Source of the DNA: Megalobrama amblycephala
Taxonomy: Eukaryota > Chordata > Actinopteri > Cypriniformes > Xenocyprididae
Reading direction: 5' to 3'
DNA length: 64,000 nucleotides
Assembly (NCBI RefSeq): GCF_018812025.1
Contig: NC_063052.1
Location: forward strand, 13,121,501 to 13,185,500
In this document: positions 13,394-42,500 of the stretch, piece by piece
Position numbering within the stretch: the stretch's first letter is position 1
Layout of the letters: the number at the start of each line of letters is the position of its first letter
The notes under the pieces: generated by a model
Database searches by the model: none
What the model was told of the DNA's origin: nothing
The model's input: only the letters and a program-made list of their open reading frames with translations
Made by a program: the position numbers and the translations under genes

Positions 13394-14195
13394 GAACGAT
13401 TGTTTCTCTAGATAAGACCCTTATTCCTCGTCTGGGATCACGTAGAGCCCTTTGAAGCTGCACTGAAACTGCAGTTCGGACCTTCAACCCGTTGAACCTT
13501 AGTGAAGCATCAAGTACTTTATTGTCATTGTGTAGCACAACAAAATTACTCTTGTGACAACTCGTGCATTTAAAAATTTCAAACTAAAATACAATAGTTA
13601 AATACAAGATGAAATCCACTATATATGGAGAAAAATCCTGGAATGTTTTCCTCAAAAACCTTAATTTCTTTTCGACTGAAGAAAGAAAGACATGAACATC
13701 TTGGATGACATGGGGGTGAGTAAATTATCAGGGAAATTTGAATTCTGAACTGCTAATCCTTTAAGTAATTGGATGTTTTTTTGTGGTAATAAATGAACAA
13801 TAACCATTAAAATCACTTAAAATACATAGGTATAATAACGAGGCAATAATAATTGATTCAAATAAAGTATCAAAAGCAAGTAGTCATATTGTTTTTTTAA
13901 CAGTGCTGTTCAATAAAACAATGTAATATACAGAATATAAACACAATCAACTTATAACAATGCCTGCAGAGGGTGCCAGCGGCCTGGTGATTGTTGTTAC
14001 ACTTTACAGCATGATCAAATCCTTTTTTAATTAAAATGTTCACTTAATCTTTAATATTTGGCCACTTCTTTATGATAGAAATGCTACAGCCACTGTAATT
14101 TATTTAACAAGAACATGTAGAGATCAAAACATGCAAACTCAGAGCTGAGGGTTTAAACCTTTATTTTGAAATTGTGATGAACAACAATATTTTTA

Positions 14196-14625
14196 TTAAA
14201 GCAGAACTAAGTAACTTTTTTTACCTTCATAGATAGTTTTCTAAGTCCTTAAGATGGTTAATTGACTTGTAGTGGTGTATTTGAAGCGAGCACTAACCCC
14301 TCTGGCACGTCTACGCCAAAAAACAGCACTTGCAAGTTGAGCTGCACCGCCCCGAAACAATCTCGCGTCATGTTCACGTTCACGCGAGAGTGACAAAATG
14401 CTTTACGGTAATTCAAAAACAATGTATATATTATGACTTTATAAGACAATTTTGAAAATTACCCAGCTCCATCGAGATTTCTTGTACTGTATTTGCAAAA
14501 CTACTGCGCTGGTGAGCGTTGTAGTCGCTGTAGTCCAGAGCTGCGCTTGGAGTATTTACGACAGTGTGATTCACTGAAGGAAACTGTAGGGGGAGCTTCG
14601 CAAATCTTACTGAGTTCCGCTTTAA
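14196..14625. mobile_element. TTAA-bounded MITE, AGCAGAACTAAGTAAC ends
   Basis: TTAA at 14196-14199 and 14622-14625, with inverse ends AGCAGAACTAAGTAA / TTACTGAGTTCCGCT. 430 bp, non-coding; moderately GC-rich core. Confidence 0.75.
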
Positions 14626-16390
14626 TATTTAGAATTACTTTTTTTCTATTTTCATTTTAATGTTAATATTTTTATTTTTTAAAATGTTTGCATAGTTTTT
14701 ATCTTTATTTTAGTTTTAGTACATGAAGTTAAACTTAATAAAATATGGTTAAAAAATGGTTTTAGTTAACTGTTATAACCCATCCTATATCTTACAGTAA
14801 GAGGCCCATTTCTTTTTATATTATGTTAGTGATGCTGGTGTCAATCACTCTTACAGTGGGTTAGATTCTAGTCATTCTTAATATTTAATTTGATGTTAAA
14901 TATCAGTATTTAACTATACAACCTTATTGCAAAGAAACCACATATGTGCACATTTTTAAACAGGAGCTGAATGGAGTAATCAGGAATTTGGCACTGAAAA
15001 TTGTTTTGCATCTTCATGGGCAATTGGAAGTTTATCTAGGTTGTTTTAAAAAATCTAGCCATTCTTTCAAGTCGGATGACTGGTCAGACTCGTCTTAGTC
15101 ACAGTTAGCTTGAGAAATTGGAACTCATTGAGTCTTTTGTCCCCCAGCACATGATCTCCAGCTTCCAAAACCTCTGGTGCTAATAGGACTGACGACAAAT
15201 CTGTGGTCCTTTCAAACAGTTGTCAGGGTTACATGACACAGTGTCTTTTAAAATGTTTGTGGTTTATTCTTGATGTTTCGATTTCACATTGTGTTGTCTC
15301 AGTAAGCTTTCACCAGCATTGCAATAACATTCATATTTATGTATTAAATGCTTCACATAGTCTAAATATCTTGACACTCTGCATCCAAGTTCTTCTGCTT
15401 GCTTTCTGCCCATAATGAAACCCAGTTTCGTTTAATGCTAAACTATGTGTGTTTGTATGAAAGCTCCAGTACCTGAATATTTCAACAGAGTGTGACACTC
15501 GGCTAGCAAAGTTATGAAAGGTGGTTATGGAATAAATGTTTTGGAGTTGTTTTTTTTGGAGCCTCTATTATTTCCAGAAGGATCTATGTGACATAATTTA
15601 CTCTCAGTGCTGCCAACACCTCTGGCACCATTTTGGGGTGAGATTACACCAATGGATCAGGATTTTGTAGTCAGGATTAATTTGCTGCTTGTGGTGGCCT
15701 ACATCAACATATCTCTTGAAAAGATCAGGTCAGTTTTAGATGTGAAAGCAAGAGCAAAACTCTTGTTCTCTTTTTTTGGGTGTTCAAAACCATGTTGCTG
15801 AAACCAGAACTGCTCTTGTTAATCTTTTTAGGCTATTTGACAATATTATTAAATGAAACAATTTATATTTTGATTTTATATTGTAGTTAATTTAACTTAA
15901 AAAAGAAAGGTTCATTTAGGTAAACAAACAGCTGTTAAAATTAACCATAAAACAAGGCCAGTTGTAATTTCATTAATTGATTAAATGTTATATCTATATC
16001 TAATAAATATATATAATCTCTTCACATGAGTCATGATTGCACATTTAACTCTGTTAGAAAGTGTCTCTGTTTGTTAATAAGCAGAAATACTGAAATTATT
16101 GATGGCTGGCATATCAGCACGTAAATGGGAACAGGATAACTGTAATTTCCCTGCAAGCAGAAATAAGGAGAAAACAAGTGAAACTGTGTCATAAGAGGAA
16201 CATTTTTTCTCCTTATTATTGCTCATCTTTTGGCTTGAGTTGCTGTGCTGGAATTTTTTGCAAATAACCCTCTGTTATCCACAAAAAATGTCTGTTATTC
16301 ATCTACTCAAGTTGGTAGTGATTCAAAATAAAAGAAATTTACTTGTAGTTTCTGTTTTAGATCAACAATTTGTCCTGATTCACCTCATGC
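14626..16390. other. pum1 intron 1 spacer
   Basis: AT-rich sequence with scattered stops. The ORFs at 15203 and 15607 have no recognisable similarity. Nothing further supported. Confidence 0.45.
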
Positions 16391-17055
16391 TTAAAGGGTT
16401 AGTTCACACAAAAATGAAAATTATTCCATTATACCACCCTCAAGCCATCCTAGGTGTATATGACTTTCTAACAAACACAGTCGAAGTTATATTAAAAAAT
16501 ATTCTGGCTCTTACAAGCTTGATAATGGGAGTGAATAGGAACAGAGATTTTGAAGCCCAAAAAAGTGCATCCATCCATCATGAAAGTAATCCATACGGCT
16601 CCAGGGGGTTAATAAAGGCCTTTTGAAGCAAAGCGATGGGTTTTTGTAAGAAAAATATCCATATTTATAACTTTATAAACTGTAATCACTAGCTTCCGGT
16701 AACAGCTGTCTGCGCGTTCATGAGAGAGTTGAGTGACCTCTGACCCGACATATGGCATACCTCCTTCTCTTATATCAAAATCCTCAGACATTTTTCTATA
16801 AAACTCTTACATTTTTAAAAATTATTTACAATCTCTTAAATATGAGATCTTTTTCCTACAAAAACCCGTTGCTTTGCTTCAAAAGGCCTTTATTAACCCC
16901 CTGGATCCATATGGATTACTTTTATGATGGATGGATGCACTTTTTTGGGCTTCAAAATCTGTTACTATTCATTTCAATTATAAAGCTTGGAAGAGCCGGG
17001 ATATTTTTTTAATATAACTCTGATTGTGTTTGGATGAAAGAAGAAAATCATTTAA
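16391..17055. mobile_element. TTAA-bounded element, GGGTTAGTTCAC family
   Basis: TTAA at 16391-16394 and 17052-17055. The internal inverse copies of GTTAATAAAGGCCTTTTGAAGC and its reverse (near 16608 and 16875) make a fold-back. It shares AAGCCATCCTAGGTGTATAT with 24227-25444 and 55218-56383. Confidence 0.8.
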
Positions 17056-18027
17056 ACCTTTTGTTATGAATTGGCTTAATGTATTGCAAGACAAACAATA
17101 TTATAAATGCTACTTTTTTAAAGTAAAAAAATAAAGTGTTTGTTTTTGCCAACTTCCTGTGCATCCCATTTAACAAAGTTGAATCAATGAAGACAGTCCA
17201 GTCACACAGGCAATAATCCTCATCTTCAGTGCTTCCCTTAATTGTTTATATATGTGATAGATTTATAAAATTATGCTGTATTTTAATTGGTTTCAGTTAA
17301 TTGAACTTCAAAAGTACTTTTTTAACATTAATACTTTTTCCCCATGACATATTTGTATGTTTGTGCCACAAATATAACAAAATATATAAGTTCAGAGTAT
17401 AAAAAGAGAATATATGTCAAGCTAGAAATTGACCTTTTCTCTTCAGGAAAATTTGTTCCAGTGGAAATTCCTCCATTGTTTCATCTCTTCAACTTTCCCC
17501 AGTATTTTAAAGTCATTCTGTGACAATGATATCAGATGCACATCTGAATGAGAATGAAATGAGTCATTTTGACAGGCCCGCTCTGCTTGATTAACAAGAA
17601 CAACAACCTCTGCTTTCCCCACTGAGCCTCAACAAGTGTGTGCGATGTCGTAATGAGCTCTTCCATCCCAGCGCTGACTATCACACTGATAGATTGAATT
17701 GACCTCATTCCAGCCCAGACCATGTGTGTCGTCTTTTCTATTGCCCTATATTTTCATCGGTCAGGGATTTCATTTTCTTTGTCCTTAGAATCTGTTCATT
17801 TGAATCTCAAGTGTTTACTATTCAACTCCAAAGATGGTTGATTTCTTTAAAGTAAGTAAAGCTGGTTTTGATTTGGTCATTTCTGGCAATATTTGTGAGC
17901 CTTCTCGTTCTCAGCCTGCTTTGAGATATACAGGTGCAGTAATATGATCACTGAATGAACTTCAAGTGCAGAGCAATCCCAGATGCCTTGGGGGTTAATA
18001 GTGTTTTGTTTTGTTCTTATGTTACAG
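17056..18027. other. pum1 intron 1, 3' end
   Basis: No repeat or exon recognised before the acceptor TTACAG at 18022-18027. Confidence 0.45.
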
Positions 18028-18038
18028 TCTCTGGTGGA

Positions 18039-34951
<16,913 letters not shown>

Positions 34952-36345
34952 ACCTTTCCCATAACTCCTCTAGGATGGCCGTCTGTGTGTGCGCGCGTGC
35001 GTGTGTGTGAGCGTGTTTGTCCACACCCGACGACATAGGGAGGTTGGGGTGGAGTCGCCGAAACCTTCCCCTCATCGCTGAATCATCGCCAGGTTGTTGT
35101 GACCTGTTTTTTTTGTGTTCGTTTTTCCTCTCCCTTTTAGCATTTCTTCCGTTTTTTTTTCAATCTACTACCTAAATGATGGTCCTTTTTTGGTCCTGTA
35201 TGAAATGAGAGAATATTTGATTTATCCCACGTTATCATGTAGGCTTGCGCAAACACACTTTATTGCTTCAACACCTTTCTAACTCGCATATTCTTTCATA
35301 ACACACACACACACACACACATACATTATCACTAACACTTGATTGCTAACACGCAGACATTTAGCATGGGAGACGTTTTTGGTCTTGCTTCTATAAACTA
35401 TTTAGTGCATACTTGGTGTAGACCTTTGCATATATATATAAATATATATATAAAACTTTGTAGTTTTTCTGGTTTTTGATGTCCAATCTGTATCTATAAT
35501 CTTCCCCTGTAGTGATTACATACTTCTGATTGTATAATTGTACATTTGTAAACCTTCGCTAATGTAAATGTGGACTTGCTTCTTCAGCCCTTTTTTGGTA
35601 TGAGGAGAAAAAAAAAAAAACGACAAAATGGAAAAAAGAAAATCTTGTGCATTTCAGTGTAAATTCTCACCTCTTTGGTTGTGGTTTCTGAGTTAAGTTG
35701 TTATATATTGTAAATTGTAATATCAGATTTTTTGTTGGTTTTGAAGCCCTTTGAATTATTACTGCATAGATGTACAAAGAACAGAGAAAAGTGCGCACTC
35801 TGCTTTTAGCCATTCACCAGCCACCTCTTTTTCACCTCCACTCATCCCTTTCTTTTTTTAAGATCTTTTATAGTCCCTCCCTGGCTCCTGGGCAGGTAGC
35901 AGCAAGCGCGTTTGTGTGTATGTGTGTGACGCGCTCGACTGCCCTGGGTCAGAGTCGGAGGTGTGTACAGATTTGCCATTCTTTTGTCTACTTGTAAGTG
36001 ATTGTAACATACTGGCCATTGGTTTTTGATTTGGAACACTCTCTGGTGTATATTTAAACAGCCTTGTGTATATTTCCTATGATTCTCTTTATGCAGGCAC
36101 ACTTGTAACCATAATGTGTATAGGTAACAGATGCTGTGTGTGCTTTCTGCCTGGGCAACTATTTTTTGTAACTCCAGTTGTAGATTGTCTCTAAACAACG
36201 TGTGATCTTTATTTTGAAACAAAACAATGAAAAAATTTCAAAATTTCACAACGGACTCTGACTCTTTCTTTCAATGTGCTTGTTTTGTGTTCAGGACTGT
36301 GATGATTATAAGCTGTTCTCTATTAAATCTCAAGACTTCTGGACT
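34952..36345 (+). other. pum1: pum1 3' untranslated region
   Basis: T-rich, ~1.4 kb, with an (AC)n run at 35301-35321 and UGUA-rich patches: TGTATAAT 35531, TGTACATT 35539, TGTATATT 36047 and 36067. None is an exact UGUANAUA. Small ORFs at 35770-36222 are not genes. Confidence 0.8.
36322..36327 (+). terminator. pum1: pum1 polyadenylation signal ATTAAA
   Basis: ATTAAA in CTCTATTAAATCTCAAG, followed by T-rich sequence at 36345-36362. It is the first good hexamer near the expected end, so the exact 3' end is inferred. Confidence 0.6.
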
Positions 36346-36609
36346 CATTTTAGTTGCTCTAGTTTCACAACTTAAATGTACATGCTGCTAAAGAGGAAAA
36401 TAATATAAATTTACATTTTCAGCTTTTTTTGTGTGTGTGTAATTTTGAGCATGATAAAGGAAACACCTCCATTGTAGTCTTGAGTTTCTTCTGGGAACGC
36501 ACATGTCACTATTACTCATTTAAATAATTCCCGCATAAGGCTATGCAATATAAAGGGGCGGGGCCTGTTTGTAGTTAGTGCATCTGAAATCTAATACTTC
36601 TCTACTATA

Positions 36610-38631
36610 CAGTGCACAGCATAAATGAGTACACCCCCTCTGAAACTTCTGAAAGTCAGCAATTGCTCAATTACTTAGAAGACATGTTAGGATTCTTTAG
36701 AGATATAATGTTCCAGCAAGTCTGAAAGAAATTTATTCAGGAAAATAAGATTTTATCAAGGTGATAAAATATATAGCAGAAATGAGTACACCCTCCTAAA
36801 AGTTACTAAATACACCAGAATTTTTTTTATTTTGTTTTAAGTTTAAGGCAATGTTTGTTCAACAGGTAAGTATGTTGAACAAAAACATTTAAAGAGAAGT
36901 AACTTCTTGACAATTAAAAGTGTTATATAGCCCACTGAATCATTCTCAGACTTAATGCGGACAACAATGGAAGCACTTGGGAGAGAACTGTCAGGAGACT
37001 TAATTCTTAGCACAAAAGAGGACAGTGCTACAAGAGGATTACTGAATCATTGTTTTAAGTGTGAAAATACAGCAAAAGTAACAGAAATTCAAAAACAATG
37101 GACTTGTGACAAGGCCCCTGAAATAATCAGGCCTTCATTTTAGGCTTTCATTTAGTGATGAGGGATTTTTTTGGCTAGACAAAGCGCAAGAGAAATACCA
37201 AAGACAAGTCATTTCACTCGGCGGCCATCTTTGAAACGCCTCTCGGGCATCCTGGGCATCCTGCAATCTCTTTGAATGGGGAAACATCAGATTCTCCAAA
37301 ACTGTTCGCCAACCTTACGATTAAATTTCATATTTGAAATCACCAATGAAATCTAACAACAACCAACTCATACATTTAGTTTCTAAACGCTCGAATCATG
37401 ACAAAAAAGCTGTATTTTTTCAGGCTGGATCAAGCTAATGCGCATGCGCAGACCTAAATGCGCGTCTCTTCGGAGGCGCGCGTCTGACTGTTTCTATAGA
37501 AACCGGTGATTCTAACGGCCGCTGAAGTGACGCGATGACTTTACCAGTCAGCGATTGGCTCTTGGCTTTAGAAGGCGGGACTTATTCCGCCATATTGCGC
37601 GTTACACTTTCTCCCATTCAAAACAATACGAGTGACACGTCTTGTGTTATTCTATAGTCTTTGGAAATACCAAGCGAGTGTCTCAGAGCCAGCAAAAGCT
37701 ATGAAAAGAGTGACTCTTTATCTCACAGAGTAATGCAGCCTGCAGAAATTACATGCATGCTTGTTTTTCTCACTGGAACTACCTACTGTAGCCAAAGCAC
37801 AATAAAGTCAGCCATTTCCAAAGCCCATATTTACAAAATATAGATTCTCATGAGACCAAATCAATCATTTTGGATCTAACAGCATCCAGAATGTTCTGGT
37901 GTTGCTAGAGGAGGAGTACAGTGAGAAGTGCCTGGTTCCCACAGTAAAGTTCAGAGGTAAAGCTCTTATATAGGGATGTATGAGTGCTGAAGGTGTGAGG
38001 GAGTTGTGCTTTATCAATGCTGTCATGAATTCCCACACCACTGTGTAATTTAATACACAAACTTGAAACAGAAGATGTTACCCTCTCCTCATTCCCTGCA
38101 TTGTTGGGCATTTTTTCAACATGACAATGAGGATATGCATTCTCCCAAGGTGAAAAACCTTCTGTGGATGTGTATTTCACTTAATTTTTAACACTCTTGA
38201 GCACCTGTGAGGGATTCTGTCGAGACGAGTTGAGCAACACTCCTCATTAAAGATCAAGGCATTTAAGGAGCTCGTCATCCAGGAGTTAAACAGGACAGAT
38301 GTGACAATTTGTCATGAACTTGTACACTTCGTGCCAAGAAGGGTCAGAGCAGTATATTCAAAATTATGGAGGGCATACTAAGTGCTAGAATATTATACAT
38401 TTGTTGAATTAAATCTAGGGTGTACTCATTTCTGCAATCCTTAATTTCAACAAAATTGGCTAATTTACTTATTTTATGGCTATTAATGACATATATTTCT
38501 CAGTTTTTATTATGTATATGTTTAATACATTTTAGTTTTACCATCTTTCAATGAATTGTATTAGTGATCATAATGAAAATACATCTTTTGCATTTGTTCA
38601 GAGGGGGTGTACTAATTTATGCTGTGCACTG
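36610..38631 (+). mobile_element. Tc1/mariner-type transposon, inactivated
   Basis: Starts CAGTGCACAGCATAAATGAG and ends with the inverse, 34 of 35 outer bases matching, flanked by TA on both sides. A second copy of the repeat lies inside each end (GCAGAAATGAGTACACCC at 36776, inverse at 38417-38435), the IR/DR plan of many fish Tc1 elements. On the + strand, scattered frames give Tc1 transposase-like words: VRELCFINAVMNSHT (about 37,999-38,050), FFQHDN near 38,115, and EQHSSLKIKAFKELVIQEL with PRRVRAV near 38,240-38,360. Stops and frameshifts abound, and 37201-37663 interrupts it, so it is dead. Confidence 0.85.
37201..37663. mobile_element. Insertion inside the Tc1 element, 9-bp duplication GAAATACCA
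   Basis: GAAATACCA at 37192-37200 and 37664-37672. Ends AAGACAAGTCATTTCACTCG and (inverse) AAAGAC...AAGACGTGTCACTCG match loosely. GC-rich, CpG-rich interior. YY1-like motifs lie near both ends (GGCCATCTTTG, CCGCCATATTG). No protein. Confidence 0.75.
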
Positions 38632-38934
38632 TATAGTACGTGAAAAACAGAGTATTATGACCGAATTCATAGTATTCAAAAACGATAGGCGAAAAGTACA
38701 CTTTAGGACACTTTACTATCCCATGAGGCCACGGGAGAGGATTTGTGAATAGAGATGAAGGGACGTAACTGACGCTGGTAGGTCATGTGACAGTAACTAC
38801 ATAGCGGATGTAGTACGTCCGGATTCATTCATACTATATAGAATGTATTTTTTCAACGGTCGTGAAGTAAATTTAAATTCAAATGTACTACCTACTCAAC
38901 AGTACGTGATTTCGGACTCATTCTAAGTGTCGAA

Positions 38935-39400
38935 AAGTCCTGAAAAGTGAAGACAAAGCGTCTCTGTCGCCCCCAGGTGGTTGGTCCCAGTATAGGTCGC
39001 AAAAACTCTCCATGTAATGTAATGGGACGTGAGACAAACTAAACAATTAAATTACACTTCAAATAATTTTTTTCTAAAGATAGTTTCTGTCATTTTACGT
39101 TTTTATCATGCTGATGTAAGTTCAAGTGTTTAAAAAAAAAAAAATGTTTGGGTTATTGACAGCTGTGAATGACAGCTTCTCTGAGCCAAGTAGTCACTGA
39201 GGCACCAACAGACTTTTTCGGAGGAGTTTGGAGCTTTAACTTTAATTTCTACATTTCTATAAATGTTTATTTCACACTGACATAATGAGTTGTTCCTGCT
39301 GTAAACTGTACTAACCGATTCTGCAGTAGAATTGTTATATAGTAACAATAGAAGGGAGTGGAGGTGCGTCATCCATACTTTTTTACAGTCTATGGTTGAA
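38935..39400. repeat. Dispersed repeat fragment
   Basis: Starts AAGTGAAGACAAAGCGTCTC with CCCCCAGGTGGTTGG and ends CTTTTTTACAGTCTATGG, a layout familiar from fish genomes. Boundaries approximate. Confidence 0.45.
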
Positions 39401-39419
39401 ACTCACAGTTAAGGTAAAG

Positions 39420-39681
39420 GGGCGGGACATTTCACAATCTCGAAGCGCTTGACCAATCACAACACACTGGTCCAGCCGACCAATCAGAGCACAGTGTGCT
39501 TTTCAGAAGGAGGAGCTTCATAGAGACAGGAATTAAACGGAGCGTTACTGACAGACTGGGATGAGAGGAGTTTCAAATATGTGAAAAATAATGTGTTTTT
39601 GAACATTCAAGCATGAAAACCTATTCTAGTTAAGCCTAAAATAAAATCAAGACTGTGAAAGGGCATAATAGGTCCTTTTAA
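39420..39681 (-). mobile_element. Truncated reverse copy of the 18385-18882 MITE
   Basis: GGGCATAATAGGTCC and TTAA at 39678-39681 form the terminus; GCATGAAAACCTATTCTAGT matches the inverse of 18441-18460. Confidence 0.75.
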
Positions 39682-40078
39682 ATGAAACACAAATGATATT
39701 AAGCAATAAATTGAAGTTTCTTAATGACATGGCCTGAGGATATTGTCTTAATGAACGTATAGCAGATACGCCTAGGTGAAGGATTTCTTTAGAAATTGCA
39801 TTCTCATGAGTGGTTTTGAAATGTTAAACTTGCATAACATCTTTCCAGGGAACACATTATGACAAAATGCATATCTCAAATGCACTGCAAATCTCTTTAG
39901 ATAAAAGCGTCTGACAGATGTGCATTTGGAAATCTTGTACTTTTCAAAGGTGACTAAAAGCCGTTCACACCACAGATGATGGCTGTAACTATAAAGTTTT
40001 AATTGTTCTAATTCTATGGTAAGTCTACACAACAACTTTCAGTGTGATTTCGTTTCCAGCTGATGAACGATAAAAAGA

Positions 40079-40588
40079 TTAAAGGGTTAGTTCACCCCAA
40101 AATGAAAATAATGTCATTTATTATTCACCCTCATGCCGTTCCACACCCGTAAGACCTTCGTTCATCTTCAAAACACAAATTAAGATATTTTAGTTGAAAT
40201 CCGATGGCTCAGTGAGGCCTGCATAGGGAGCAATGACATTTCCTCTCTCAAGATCCATTAATGTACTAAAGCTTCCTGAAGCAGTGTTTCACTATATAAG
40301 TTGTTATTTTGTTTTTTTTTGGCGCACCAAAAATATTCTTGTCGCTTTATAATATTAATATTGAACCACTGTACTCACATGAACTGATTTAAATATGTTT
40401 TTAGTACATTAATGGATCTTGAGAGAGGAAATGTCATTGCTCCCTATGCAGGCTTCACTGAGCCATCGGATTTCAACAAAAGTATCTTAATTTGTGTTCC
40501 GAAGATTAATGAAGGTCTTACGGGTGTGGAACTGCATGAGGGTGAGTAATAAATGACATTTTCATTTTTGGGTGAACTAACCCTTTAA
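40079..40588. mobile_element. TTAA-bounded fold-back element (GGGTTAGTTCACCC family)
   Basis: TTAA at 40079-40082 and 40585-40588; same arms as 6726-7460 but with a shorter core. Confidence 0.85.
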
Positions 40589-41449
40589 AAACCAATCAGA
40601 AGATTAAAACCCAGTTCTTTGTTCCATCACAAAAATACAATGAATATTGAATACTAGTAAAAAAAAAAAAAAACAATTTAAAAAAATGGAACAGTTAATT
40701 AAACCTTTTGACGAAATGTAAAAGAAAATCTAAAATAAATTTGCATGTGTTTTGTCATCTCATTTGATACATCAGGCTTTTGTGGCCCATATGTGATATT
40801 GAGAGAATATGGAGCTCACAGTCGAGAAGGAAAAACATCAGTTTTATAGATTATATAGTAATATAATTATGGGGGCAAAACATATAATGCAATGCAATAC
40901 AATAACGATTGAGAGATATAAACATATAAACCTTCCTTAGAAGTCTTTTGTTTCATATCTGATACATTTTAACATGATTTTTCTAAAAATTGATGCATGA
41001 AAAATCAAATAAACCTAAGTTGCTTCAGTCCAGCGAATGTTTATCTTGAAATATGAATAACAATATAAAAGTTACTCTTACGTTTACTTTAATTAATGAA
41101 TCATTATAAATCACCTGGCATTGATTGTGTATGTTTCTCAGAAAATGATACAGTAGGCTTTATAGGGTTAAGTAACATTTCCCAAGGTATTCATGGTCCA
41201 TTTATACATATCTCTATATGCATAGTGTCTGAGACACAGTTTTGAGCTGTGATCTTTACCGCCCAATAACTGAGCTCAGAGCATCAGACTTTCATAAACA
41301 CATAATATGTCTTGAATAATGTATAATCTGAAGGAATCCCACCCATACTCATGCAAGACATGCTTGTTTCTTATGCACCAAACACTCTTAGAAAGACCTT
41401 TGAGTTATATATGAGCAAATTTATTATTAAAAATCCTTGTTGTTTCTGT
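40589..41449. other. pum1-sdc3 intergenic, no feature seen
   Basis: AT-rich, no gene or named repeat recognised. Confidence 0.5.
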
Positions 41450-41545
41450 GCACTGGAAGCTGCTTCTGTGACCAAGACAAATGCCTTGTGTGTGTAAAAA
41501 CAGACTTCCCAATAAATCTGAATCAGATTCTGATTCTTAAAAGCC
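41450..41545 (+). repeat. Retroposon 3' tail
   Basis: TGTGCACTGGAAGCTGCTTC... AATAAATCTGAATCAGATTC TGATTC is the typical 3' end of a fish non-LTR element with short TTCTGA repeats. Confidence 0.5.
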
Positions 41546-41689
41546 CTTAATGCCCTTTTTAAGATGCACTAGGAGTCCAAACAGTAGCATGAAATTATTT
41601 CAGAGGTATATCAAAAACACATGTCTACTAGTACAGACCCAAAAAAAAAAATGATACGCAAGTTCTCGGGAGGCTTTGATGGAAAGCGC

Positions 41690-42500
41690 GATATGGGAGG
41701 AGAAGAAGGGAGAGGCAGGGAAGACGCCGATGCTTGACTGGGCTGCAGGGGGCATCCTCAACCGCACGAGGAAAATCCAGCCAATGCCCGTCCTCTTCTC
41801 ACACACGCCATAGCGTAGAGAAGAGAAAGAGAGTGTGTGTGTGTAGAGAGAGAGAGAGGAGTTCTGGTCTTCCCTGCTTCCACATCCATCAAGTCTCAAC
41901 CACTGGAGTCAGAGGGGAGGAAATCACAAGAGGCCGTGCGCGCGCGCTGCTGCTACTCCTCCTCGGTCTTCGCGTGGTTTTGCGGGGATTTGACGCGATC
42001 ACGGGCAGACGGATGTGCCGACAAAAGCGCCTGCCTTAAAGTTGGATACCGAAAACGAAAGGTTTACTCCTACCTAGTTACCTTAACGAGGAGCGGGGAG
42101 ACGAGAGCGCGAGCCCCGTGTTTTGCTGCGTTCGGAGCACCATGAAGCTCCCGTGCTGGATGGCGCTCGCGCTGCTGCTGCTGGCGCAGACTGCACTGGT
42201 AAGAATGACACTCTATTGTGATCTATTGTTACGAGAGGGCGACTTACCGCCGGTCACACGCGCTCACAACATGTCCAACATTCGGGATTATGTTCGTGCG
42301 CGCTTGCGGTAATCGTTATGAGAGAGTGTGAATTGTAATGTCATTAATTAGTCGACAGTAGCCGTGTTGCTGCTTGGTTGTAAATCTTGGACGCGACCCA
42401 CATTCTCTCGGCTGACCGCAGACAGCGCGTCTCTGGCGGCCTGGGGAGCGCTGTGAGTGCGCTGGAGAAAGCGACCTACGGTGCGGGCTTCTCCTGAGCA
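41690..42500. promoter_or_regulatory. sdc3: CpG-rich promoter of the putative sdc3
   Basis: CpG-dense (GCGCGCGCGCTGC, CGCGTGGTTTTGCGGGG, GACGAGAGCGCGAGCC) surrounding the signal-peptide exon. A (GT)/(GA) run lies at 41834-41860. No TATA box seen. Confidence 0.65.
42142..42198 (+). CDS. sdc3: Syndecan-3, first coding exon (signal peptide), partial
   Basis: ATG at 42142 (context GAGCACCATGA) gives MKLPCWMALALLLLAQTAL, a typical signal peptide, then a good donor, CTG|GTAAGA, at 42199. Syndecan genes keep the signal peptide on exon 1, followed by a long first intron. The identity rests on position: in human the gene beyond PUM1 on the same strand is SDC3. No ectodomain, transmembrane or C-terminal EFYA exon is in the window, so the name is inferred; another secreted or type I protein is possible. 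A 102-codon frame from 41837 ends at a TGA (42143-42145) overlapping this ATG. The 5' end of the exon is not known. Confidence 0.68.

Larger units (their letters stand above)
11742..13764. mobile_element. TTAA-bounded giant fold-back element with an internal insertion
   Basis: TTAA at 11742-11745 and 13761-13764. The left arm (11742-11959) is the inverse of the right arm (13427-13763): TTTTTCTCCATATAG versus CTATATATGGAGAAAAA, and CAGCTTCAAAGGGCTCTA versus TAGAGCCCTTTGAAGCTG. The hairpin continues through 13010-13127 and 13271-13426 with a 143-base loop. The right arm holds a ~120-bp extra piece (about 13497-13618), and the left arm is broken by 11960-13009. Confidence 0.8.
36577..38920. mobile_element. 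MITE (TGCATCTGAAATC family) split by a Tc1 element
   Basis: AGTGCATCTGAAATCTAATA at left and GTACGTGATTTCGGACTCA at right are the ends seen in 1489-1708 and 2436-2743. The central TACTATATAGTA target is broken at its TA by the Tc1 element 36610-38631. Confidence 0.8.

Noticed and set aside
16219..16626. 135-codon ORF
   Set aside because: Crosses the boundary of the TTAA element at 16391, so it is a chance frame.
41734..42039. 101-codon + strand ORF in the CpG-rich region
   Set aside because: Arg-rich reading of 5'UTR/promoter sequence; overlaps other frames, no similarity recognised.
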